From contig JAAFHI010000260.1 in NCBI GenBank assembly GCA_013298335.1, positions 1 to 5,760 on the forward strand: 5,760 nucleotides of DNA, read 5' to 3'. Made by a program: the position numbers and the translations under genes. Below the pieces are notes generated by a model that was not told where the DNA came from, did no database searches, and saw only the letters and a list, made by a program, of their open reading frames with translations. The stretch comes from Actinomycetota bacterium. Its GTDB lineage: Bacteria; Acidobacteriota; Blastocatellia; Chloracidobacteriales; Chloracidobacteriaceae. Below, piece after piece: positions 1 through 5,760 of the stretch. Within the stretch, counting starts at the first letter, position 1. Each line of letters opens with the position of its first letter.

Positions 1-666
<666 letters not shown>

Positions 667-2280
667 ATGAGTAATCATCAAACCGACGTTTTTATCATCG
701 GGGCCGGTCCGGTTGGACTGACCCTCGCCGCCGAATTGCGGCGACTGGGCGTCGCCTGCCGGATTGCCGACAGCGGCCCCGGACCCAAGGAGCAATCCCG
801 CGCCGTGATGATTCAGGCGCGGACGCTCGAAGTCTTCGACGCGATGGGCGTGGTTGACGATTTTCTGGCCGTGGCGTTGCCGGTCAACACCGTGGAAATG
901 TTCGCGTACGGAATCCATATCGGGAGCATGCGGACCGGCGGCCTCGACAGCCCGCATTCACTTCCGATTTCGCTCGGACAGAACGTCACGGAGCGGTTGC
1001 TGGCCGCGCACCTCGCGCGCCACGGGGGCGAGGTCGAGTGGAATTCGGAAGTCGTGGCGGTGAACACCGACCGCACTGAGGTCACGCTTCAAAAGACCGA
1101 TGGCACCAGCGAGGTGGTGGCCGCGAAGTACGTTGTGGGCTGCGACGGGGCCGCCGGCTGCCTGCGGCGCGAGGTGGATTTCGGCAAGGATATCGACGGT
1201 CATCCGGGACATCCGCTGGTTCAGGCGGACGTCCGTTTGAAGTGGGATCTGCCGAAGAACTGGAGCGCCTTTTTCCTGGGTCGGAACGAATTCATTCTCG
1301 CGCTCGCGATGCCGGGCGGGATCGTCCGTCTGATGGCGGCGGGGATGAACATCGACTCCGGGTTCGATTCGGCCCCGACGGCTGATGCGTTGGCCGCGAA
1401 ACTCACCGAGATGTCGGGCGAAGAGGTCGAAATCACCGAAACGGCGTGGGTGTCGCGCTATACGGTGACCAGCCGCTGCGCCATGCACTTCCGGAAGGAT
1501 CGGTTTTTCATCGCCGGCGACGCCGCGCATCTCCATGTGCCGCTCGGCGGACAGGGCATGAATACGGGCATTCAGGATGCGTTCAATCTGGGATGGAAAC
1601 TGGCGGCGGTCCTGCGCCATGAATCGCCCGAATCGCTGCTCGACACCTATTCCGATGAGCGGCAGCCGGTGGCGCTGGCCCTGACCGAAGGGGCCGAAAA
1701 AATGTTCACCGATCTGACCGATCAGAATCTCATGTTCGCCGCCGCGATGCGGCTCATCGGGCCGTTCGCGCTGCGGATCGAATCGGTCCGCAAGAAGGTC
1801 GGGACCGTGATTTCGGAACTGGGCGTGGCCTATGGTGAAAATTCGATTATCGAGGATTACGGTGATAATGACGGGCCGAGAGCGGGAGAACGCGCGCCGA
1901 GCGGTCCGGTGGTGCGTCCGGGCACTCATTTTGAAACGGTCGAACTGCACTCGCTCTTCCGGGGCAGTCACTGGACGCTGCTGGCCTTCACCGGCACGCA
2001 GCTCGACCATGAACATGCCCGCAAGATCACCAAGGACCTGCGCGACGTCGAACGCGTCTTCGGCGAACGGGTCACGTGTCATCTGGTTTCAGCCAGCCGG
2101 TTGCCGAAAGACATCGAGTGGGAAGGTTCCACCCTTTCGGATCGGACGCACCGGCTTCACGAGGCCTACAACGTGACCGAACCAATGCTGTTTCTGATCC
2201 GTCCCGACTGGCACATCGGCTTCCGGGGACGCCCGACCGACGAGCCGCTGCTGGCGGCGTACCTGAAGCGGATTTTTTAA
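667..2280 (+). CDS. FAD-dependent monooxygenase, aromatic-ring hydroxylase (PheA/TfdB-like) family
   Basis: The protein has 537 residues from the ATG at 667. Family members use NAD(P)H and O2 to hydroxylate phenols or polyketide-like aromatics in the cytosol through a flavin hydroperoxide. The FAD-binding Rossmann motif is IIGAGPVGLTLAAELRRLG (GxGxxG at 12-17). SRAVMIQARTLEVF follows near 55-70, as is typical of this class. The DG motif region is CDGAAGCLR at 159-167, where the usual serine is Gly164. The second FAD motif is GDAAHLHVPLGGQGMNTG at 284-301, continuing into QDAFNLGWKLAAVL. The last ~110 residues (from about 428) fit the thioredoxin-like C-terminal domain of phenol-hydroxylase-type enzymes, ending IRPDWHIGFRG (511-521). 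I see no CXXC pair, so that domain is probably structural. Substrate cannot be read from sequence; a degradative phenol hydroxylase and a polyketide-tailoring or drug-inactivating enzyme are both possible. The TetR gene downstream may control it, but it has its own upstream region. Confidence 0.92.
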   Translation: MSNHQTDVFIIGAGPVGLTLAAELRRLGVACRIADSGPGPKEQSRAVMIQARTLEVFDAMGVVDDFLAVALPVNTVEMFAYGIHIGSMRTGGLDSPHSLPISLGQNVTERLLAAHLARHGGEVEWNSEVVAVNTDRTEVTLQKTDGTSEVVAAKYVVGCDGAAGCLRREVDFGKDIDGHPGHPLVQADVRLKWDLPKNWSAFFLGRNEFILALAMPGGIVRLMAAGMNIDSGFDSAPTADALAAKLTEMSGEEVEITETAWVSRYTVTSRCAMHFRKDRFFIAGDAAHLHVPLGGQGMNTGIQDAFNLGWKLAAVLRHESPESLLDTYSDERQPVALALTEGAEKMFTDLTDQNLMFAAAMRLIGPFALRIESVRKKVGTVISELGVAYGENSIIEDYGDNDGPRAGERAPSGPVVRPGTHFETVELHSLFRGSHWTLLAFTGTQLDHEHARKITKDLRDVERVFGERVTCHLVSASRLPKDIEWEGSTLSDRTHRLHEAYNVTEPMLFLIRPDWHIGFRGRPTDEPLLAAYLKRIF

Positions 2281-2294
2281 CTGTTTCCGAAAAT
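2281..2294 (+). repeat. Copy 1 of a 14-base near-identical repeat with a TTTC-N-GAAA dyad
   Basis: CTGTTTCCGAAAAT begins directly after the monooxygenase stop codon. It matches the sequence at 2412-2425 at 13 of 14 positions. The core TTTCCGAAA is an inverted repeat around one base. Two copies framing the space before a regulator gene could be operator half-sites, but this is inference only. Confidence 0.45.
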
Positions 2295-2300
2295 TTGAAC

Positions 2301-2364
2301 CCGTACCTCGGGGGAACCGACCGCAATTGCGACCGGTTCACTATGGGGTACGGAAAATTTTTTT
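2301..2364 (+). terminator. Rho-independent terminator of the monooxygenase gene
   Basis: The outer stem pairs CCGTACCTC (2301-2309) with GGGGTACGG (2345-2353), nine pairs including one G-U. An asymmetric internal loop (2310-2313 and 2340-2344) follows, then GAACCG (2314-2319) with CGGTTC (2334-2339), a 2x2 internal loop, and a CGC/GCG cap around AATT (2322-2331). The hairpin is followed by AAAA and seven Ts (2358-2364). It starts 20 bases after the stop codon. The layered internal loops make it longer than a minimal terminator. Confidence 0.75.
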
Positions 2365-2392
2365 GACGAATGTAAGTGATACTTGCTTTATT
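2363..2392 (+). promoter_or_regulatory. Candidate sigma70-type promoter with an internal dyad, upstream of the TetR gene
   Basis: TTGACG (2363-2368, five of six to the -35 consensus) is followed after 18 bases by TTTATT (2387-2392, four of six to the -10 consensus). Between them lies AAGT-GAT-ACTT (2374-2384), a 4+4 inverted repeat where a repressor could block RNA polymerase. The first two bases of the -35 box are the last two Ts of the preceding terminator. The region is also AT-rich compared with its surroundings. This is read by eye; autoregulation by the downstream TetR protein is an inference. Confidence 0.45.
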
Positions 2393-2411
2393 AAAAGCGT
2401 TGCTGTGATTT

Positions 2412-2425
2412 CTGTTTCGGAAAAT
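2412..2425 (+). repeat. Copy 2 of the 14-base repeat, just before the TetR start codon
   Basis: CTGTTTCGGAAAAT differs from the copy at 2281-2294 by a single C/G swap at the centre of the dyad, so both copies keep the TTTC-N-GAAA symmetry. This copy ends 12 bases before the ATG at 2438, in the expected leader of the regulator mRNA. A 9-base subset (CGGAAAATG) also occurs at 523-531 near the oxidoreductase start, which may be chance. Confidence 0.45.
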
Positions 2426-2437
2426 GCGTGACCGACG

Positions 2438-3139
2438 ATGAACCAGGCCATTCAACGCCATTCAATTGAAACCGCCGAGCAGGTCCGGTCGCGGCGCATC
2501 AAGCGCGAACCCTCGACTGGTCTCGCCCGCCGGCTCATCTCCGCGACGGTCGAAACCTTTGCCGAAAAGGGAATTCTCGGCGCCCGGATTGCCGAAATCA
2601 CCAAAGCCGCCGGAACCACCGATCCCGCGTTCTACCGGTATTTCCCCAGCCTGCGCGACGCCGCCCTGTTTATTCTGAGCGAGTACTACTGGCTTCCGCT
2701 CAACCAGCGGTTCGCCCATTACCGGCAAGTGACGACCGACCCGGAACAGCTTTTCGACGTGGTGGTGAGCGCCCTCATCGGATCCGCCAAGGATGATCCG
2801 GTGACGCCCTGGCTGGATGAATCGAAGGTTTTCCCAATTGTCGTTTCCCAGATGCGGAATCCCTTCCTGCTTCCGGATTCGCTGGTCGATCCGGAATACC
2901 TGGCGTTTCTGCGAAATCTCGACGTCCTCATCCTGGGCGGTCAGGAGGCCGGGTGTTTCGGGACCGGCGTCCGGTCGATTGTCCTCGCGCATTCACTGGT
3001 GACGACCCTCCACGGATTGCTGGTGGATAACGCGGTTTCACCGGGGCGACTGAAGATTCAGGAATCCGAAATTCGCCAGGTCGCCCGCCGCCTCGTGGAT
3101 TTTCATCCGTCACGGGCCGGCCTATCGGGATCGAAATAA
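2438..3139 (+). CDS. TetR-family transcriptional regulator
   Basis: The 233-residue protein is a likely homodimeric, ligand-responsive DNA-binding repressor. After a basic N-terminal tail (about 1-28) comes the TetR-type helix-turn-helix: LARRLISATVETFAEKG (29-45), IAEITKAAGT (51-60), and a recognition-helix region TTDPAFYRYFPSLRDA (60-75), where FYRYF corresponds to the family's conserved xYxYF motif. The rest (about 76-233) is a divergent ligand-binding and dimerisation domain with no recognisable ligand class. An in-frame TGA at 2429-2431 forces the start to be at or after 2438. No good Shine-Dalgarno precedes this ATG, so translation may be weak. It follows the monooxygenase terminator and precedes the NfeD-like gene by 36 bases. 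Likely targets are its own promoter and perhaps the monooxygenase or the flotillin genes; the sequence does not decide between them. Confidence 0.9.
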   Translation: MNQAIQRHSIETAEQVRSRRIKREPSTGLARRLISATVETFAEKGILGARIAEITKAAGTTDPAFYRYFPSLRDAALFILSEYYWLPLNQRFAHYRQVTTDPEQLFDVVVSALIGSAKDDPVTPWLDESKVFPIVVSQMRNPFLLPDSLVDPEYLAFLRNLDVLILGGQEAGCFGTGVRSIVLAHSLVTTLHGLLVDNAVSPGRLKIQESEIRQVARRLVDFHPSRAGLSGSK

Positions 3140-3175
3140 TCGGGGCATTCCCGTTCAACCATCGGAGTTCAATCA

Positions 3176-3736
3176 ATGTGGCCCGAAATCACGCCATTCG
3201 AAGCCTTTTTCTGGGGAACGGCCCTGTTCGCGACCCTTTTGCTGCTGTTCAAGCTGCTTTTCGGCCACCTGCTCGACGGCCTCAGTGACGCCACCGAAAG
3301 CGACTTTCTTTCGCTCAACGCAATGTTGGTCGCGCTCAAGGCGATGGGGTGGATCGGGGTCATCTGTCTTCAACTGACCCGGTTTTCGCGCCTCATGGTG
3401 GTCGCGGTCGCCGTGGCTTCGGGGGCGCTGACGTTCGTGGCGGCGACCGTCCTGATCAACCGCATGAAGAAACTCGAATCTGACGGCACGCTCAATCTCG
3501 CCAACGCCGTCGGCCTGGTCGGAACCGTGTATCTGACCATTCCGGCCTCCGGCGAAGGTCGGGGACAGGTGCAGATCGACGTTCAGGGACGCCTGGCGAC
3601 GGTCGATGCCCAGACGACCGGGCCCGCGCTTTCAACCGGTGAAAAAGTCTTCGTTTACGCGACCGAAGGTTCGACCCTGCTCGTGGTACACGAAAATGAA
3701 ATGAATGCCCAATCCTTCAGGGAAATTCATTCCTGA
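3176..3736 (+). CDS. Membrane protein with NfeD/YqiJ-like OB-fold domain, flotillin partner
   Basis: The protein has 186 residues. Three hydrophobic segments are visible at about 10-30 (FFWGTALFATLLLLFKLLFG), 48-68 and 72-95. They are followed by a short basic link (NRMKK) and a soluble beta-rich domain at about 110-172 that reads like an NfeD OB fold: AVGLVGTVYLTIPASGEGRG, then QVQIDVQGRLATVDA, then STGEKVFVYATEGSTLLVV. There is no ClpP-like serine protease domain of the kind found in long NfeD proteins, so this is the short form. Such proteins are commonly encoded next to flotillins (for example YuaF-YuaG in Bacillus and YqiJ-YqiK in E. coli) and act in membrane microdomains. GGAG at 3164-3167 sits 8 bases before the ATG. 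The flotillin gene starts 17 bases after the stop, so the two are almost certainly co-transcribed. The exact subfamily is uncertain; the role is inferred from domain and neighbour. Confidence 0.8.
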   Translation: MWPEITPFEAFFWGTALFATLLLLFKLLFGHLLDGLSDATESDFLSLNAMLVALKAMGWIGVICLQLTRFSRLMVVAVAVASGALTFVAATVLINRMKKLESDGTLNLANAVGLVGTVYLTIPASGEGRGQVQIDVQGRLATVDAQTTGPALSTGEKVFVYATEGSTLLVVHENEMNAQSFREIHS

Positions 3737-3742
3737 ACCAAC

Positions 3743-3750
3743 AAAGGAGA
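3743..3750 (+). promoter_or_regulatory. Strong, closely spaced ribosome binding site of flotillin
   Basis: AAAGGAGA ends three bases before the ATG at 3754; its GGAG core is 4 bases away. It is the best Shine-Dalgarno match in the window. It lies in the 17-base gap after the NfeD-like stop codon, consistent with high flotillin translation from a shared mRNA. Confidence 0.7.
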
Positions 3751-3753
3751 CCT

Positions 3754-5316
3754 ATGTTCGAATCCATCACGCTTCTCGGCGCCGTCATCGGCATTACCGG
3801 CGCGGCGCTTCTGCTTCTCGCGTCCGTTGCCATCAAGCAGTATAAACGCTGTCCGTCGAACAAGATTCTCGTCATTTTCGGAAAGGTCGGGAGCGGCAAG
3901 AGCGCCAAGTGCATCCACGGCGGCGGCACGTTCGTGATTCCGCTGATTCAGGACGCGCTTTTCATGAGCCTCCAGCCGATGCCCATCGAGATCAACCTCA
4001 CCGGCGCGCTGTCGAAGCAGAACATCCGGGTCAACGTTCCGAGCACTTTCACGGTCGCGATTTCGACCGATTCCATCATCATGGTCAACGCCGCCGAACG
4101 CCTGCTCGGACTGACCGAGGAGCAGATCAAGGAACAGGCCAAGGACATCATCCTCGGTCAGTTGCGGCTGGTCATCGCGACGCTGACCATCGAGGAAATC
4201 AACAAGGATCGCGAACTGTTCCTCAAGCAGGTCAACGACAACGTGGCGACCGAACTGCACAAGGTCGGGTTGCAGCTCATCAACGTCAACATCAAGGACA
4301 TTACCGACGAATCGGGTTACATCGAAGCCATCGGAAAGAAATCCGCCGCCGAGGCCATCAACAAGGCCAAGGTCGAGGTCGCCCAGCAGGAACGTTTCGG
4401 GGCGGTCGGCGAGGCCCGCGCCACCCGCGAGCGGACGGTGGAAGTCGCGCTCGAAAATACCGAAACCGAGAAGGGCCAGAAGGAAGCCGAGCGCAACAAG
4501 CGCATCGCCACCGCGCAGTACGAATCGGAAGCCGCCATTTCGGAAGCCAAGACCCTGCGCGAAAAGGACGTCCAGATCGCGGGCGAACGCGCCGAATCCG
4601 AGGTCGGACTGAAGCGGGCCGATGCCCAGAAGCGCATCTCGGTGGCCGAACTCGAGGCCCAGACGACGACACAGGAAAACCTCGCGCGGGCGCAGGTGGT
4701 CGAATCGAACGCCTCGCTCGCCGAACGCAACGCCACCGCCAACCAGCGCGCCGAGGTCGCCAACGCGCTGGCTGAAAAGGAAATCCTGCGGGCCCAGCGC
4801 GAACGTGAGACGGCGCGGCTCGAAAAGGAAGAACTCGTTCAGGAAGAAATCAACAAGCTCAAGATTCAGGTCGAGGCGGACGCCGAAGCCGAACGCATCC
4901 GCCGGGTCGCACAGGGCGAAGCCGATGCGATCCTGTTGAAGTACAAAGCCGACGCCGAAGGGTTGCGGCAATTGCTCCAGGCCAAGGCCGAGGGCTACGA
5001 ACACATCATCCGCGCCTGTGGCGACAATCCGAACATGGCCGCCACGCTGCTGTTGCTCGAAAAACTCGAAGTCATTGTCGAGAAGCAGGTTGAGGCGATT
5101 TCGAACCTCAAGATCGACAAGATCACGGTCTGGGATTCCGGTTCGAACGGCGAAGGAAGCTCGACCTCCAATTTTCTGCGCAGCATGGTTTCGTCGCTGC
5201 CGCCGTTGCAGGAAATCGCCCGCCAGGCCGGAATTGAACTCCCCGGCTACCTCGGCTCCATCAAGGAACCCGCGGCCATTCCAGTCGAAGCGATGGCCAG
5301 TCAAAGCGCCAGCTAA
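3754..5316 (+). CDS. Flotillin family protein (SPFH/band 7 scaffold)
   Basis: The 520-residue protein has full family length. A single N-terminal membrane segment (about 5-27) is followed by KQYKRCPSNKILVIFGKVG and the flotillin signature IHGGGTFVIPLIQD (54-67). The SPFH domain continues to about 190 and ends in the typical LQLINVNIKDITDESGYIEAIGKK (174-196). A long Ala/Glu/Arg/Lys-rich coiled coil occupies about 197-425, including EADAEAERIRRVAQGEADA. The C-terminal flotillin tail has LLLLEKLEVIVEKQVEAISN (432-451), IDKITVWDSG (454-463) and a final LPPLQEIARQAG segment. Bacterial flotillins oligomerise at the inner leaflet, organise functional membrane microdomains and affect fluidity and envelope-stress responses. 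The NfeD-like protein encoded just upstream is the expected partner. A sequence resembling a Walker A box (43-50) lies inside the conserved SPFH N-terminus and is not an ATPase site. I see no frameshift or truncation. Whether it is nearer to FloT/YuaG or YqiK was not resolved. Confidence 0.95.
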   Translation: MFESITLLGAVIGITGAALLLLASVAIKQYKRCPSNKILVIFGKVGSGKSAKCIHGGGTFVIPLIQDALFMSLQPMPIEINLTGALSKQNIRVNVPSTFTVAISTDSIIMVNAAERLLGLTEEQIKEQAKDIILGQLRLVIATLTIEEINKDRELFLKQVNDNVATELHKVGLQLINVNIKDITDESGYIEAIGKKSAAEAINKAKVEVAQQERFGAVGEARATRERTVEVALENTETEKGQKEAERNKRIATAQYESEAAISEAKTLREKDVQIAGERAESEVGLKRADAQKRISVAELEAQTTTQENLARAQVVESNASLAERNATANQRAEVANALAEKEILRAQRERETARLEKEELVQEEINKLKIQVEADAEAERIRRVAQGEADAILLKYKADAEGLRQLLQAKAEGYEHIIRACGDNPNMAATLLLLEKLEVIVEKQVEAISNLKIDKITVWDSGSNGEGSSTSNFLRSMVSSLPPLQEIARQAGIELPGYLGSIKEPAAIPVEAMASQSAS

Positions 5317-5321
5317 AACGT

Positions 5322-5376
5322 TGAAGGCGGAGGCGCGATTTCCACGCTTCCGCCCTTCACGCCCTTGAAGGCGTTT
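5322..5376. terminator. Hairpin region between convergent genes, probable bidirectional terminator
   Basis: TGAA-GGCGGAGGCG (5322-5335) pairs with CGCTTCCGCC-C-TTCA (5345-5359): 14 pairs with one G-U and one bulged C around a 9-base loop. A second, smaller stem, ACGCC (5359-5363) with GGCGT (5370-5374), follows and is trailed by TTTCT. For the minus strand the larger hairpin is followed by ACGTTTTAG, a short T tract (complement of 5314-5318). It begins 6 bases after the flotillin stop and ends against the stop of the convergent gene, so it fits ending both transcripts. T runs are short, so efficiency is uncertain. Confidence 0.55.
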
Positions 5377-5760
5377 CTACCGCTTCTCGTTTTTCAAATC
5401 CGTTGCGATGCGTCTGGCGAGGGCGACCGGCGACCCGGTGTAGCGCCAGCCGGCGGCTCGGGGCACGCGCGGCCAGACGACCACCCCCTCGGAATTGACG
5501 AGCCGGACCGTGGCGATGACCCGCCCGCCTTTTCCTTTTTCGGCTCGCAGCGTCACCTTCAGGGCTGCGTCGGCGTTTTCGCGGTCAGTCGTGAGGCGAA
5601 TCCGGGAATGGCCGAGTTCGGCCCGGAGCGTCCGGACAATTTCCTCGCGGTTCGGACCGCCGACTTCGAGAAACGCGGACCGCACTTTTTCGAATGGAAT
5701 GCCCATCGTTTCAGGATTCCAGGCGCGGGTCCCTTCGTCGGGTTCATCGGATCGGGGTTC
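5377..5760 (-). CDS. Hypothetical protein, C-terminal 127 residues (5' end beyond window)
   Basis: I do not recognise this gene. The minus-strand frame ending at TAG (5379-5377) stays open to the window edge. The ATG at 5706-5704 has no Shine-Dalgarno before it, and the codons upstream remain open (EPRSDEPDEGTRAWNPET, an acidic linker-like stretch), so the real start is probably outside. The visible part is a small alpha/beta domain: a helix-like REEIVRTLRAELG, a strand-like SRIRLTTDRENADAALKVTL, a Gly/Lys turn, then RVIATVRLVNSEGVVVWP, and WRYTGSPVALARRIATDLK as a final helix. The order 'ADAALKV... VRLVN..G.VVWP ... Y.GSP...A..IA.DL' recalls domains of outer-membrane or lipoprotein-type proteins that combine a predicted signal sequence with a nucleotide- or ligand-free alpha/beta fold, but this is only a resemblance. 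I see no membrane segment or catalytic motif in the visible part. It converges on flotillin and probably belongs to a separate transcript. Confidence 0.7.
   Translation of the reverse strand, partial: EPRSDEPDEGTRAWNPETMGIPFEKVRSAFLEVGGPNREEIVRTLRAELGHSRIRLTTDRENADAALKVTLRAEKGKGGRVIATVRLVNSEGVVVWPRVPRAAGWRYTGSPVALARRIATDLKNEKR

Noticed and set aside
958..2082. A 374-codon open frame on the minus strand inside the monooxygenase gene
   Set aside because: The plus-strand frame has clear FAD motifs throughout. The antisense product is His/Arg/Gln-rich with no motif, a GC-driven shadow.
3880..3903. A Walker A-like sequence (GKVGSGKS, residues 43-50) in flotillin, suggesting an ATPase
   Set aside because: It falls in the conserved SPFH N-terminal segment between KILVIFGKVG and IHGGG, where flotillins carry similar Gly/Lys-rich residues. 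No Walker B or P-loop fold follows, so the match is fortuitous.
3727..5304. A 525-codon open frame on the minus strand antisense to flotillin
   Set aside because: It mirrors the flotillin gene almost end to end, and its residues are biased (D, F, G, L, R rich) as expected from reading GC-rich alpha-helical codons in reverse. It shows no recognisable domain.
5377..5706. Treating the right-edge minus-strand gene as a complete 109-residue protein starting at 5706
   Set aside because: There is no ribosome binding site before that ATG, and the frame stays open to the window edge, so the gene is more likely cut by the window.

Overview
The window is high-GC bacterial chromosome (by eye about 60% G+C) with six protein-coding genes. 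The two at the edges are cut off by the window ends. There are no RNA genes, insertion sequences, CRISPR arrays or phage genes. The taxon cannot be fixed from the sequence. The gene types and the character of the right-edge protein would fit a free-living, possibly acidobacterial-type organism, but that is a low-confidence inference.

Left part (1-666): the N-terminal 169 codons of a pyruvate:ferredoxin (flavodoxin) oxidoreductase run off the left edge on the minus strand. A 157-base divergent intergenic region follows. A complete FAD-dependent aromatic-ring-hydroxylase-type monooxygenase then lies on the plus strand (667-2280), and its transcript appears to end at a long stem-loop with a T tract (2301-2364).

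Middle (2281-3139): a compact regulatory interval of 157 bases holds the terminator, a sigma70-like promoter whose -35 box overlaps the terminator T tract, a small dyad between -35 and -10, and two copies of a 14-base near-identical repeat containing a TTTC-N-GAAA dyad. It precedes a TetR-family regulator gene.

Right part (3140-5760): 36 bases after the regulator comes a three-helix membrane protein with a C-terminal NfeD/YqiJ-like OB-fold domain. After a 17-base gap comes a full-length flotillin (SPFH/band 7) gene. NfeD-like plus flotillin is a known membrane-microdomain gene pair, and the close spacing suggests transcription as tetR-nfeD-flotillin. A hairpin region separates flotillin from a convergent minus-strand gene of unknown function whose 5' end lies beyond the right edge.

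I found no clear undescribed system. The items most worth following up are the packed regulatory interval before the TetR gene and the possible control of the flotillin pair by that regulator.
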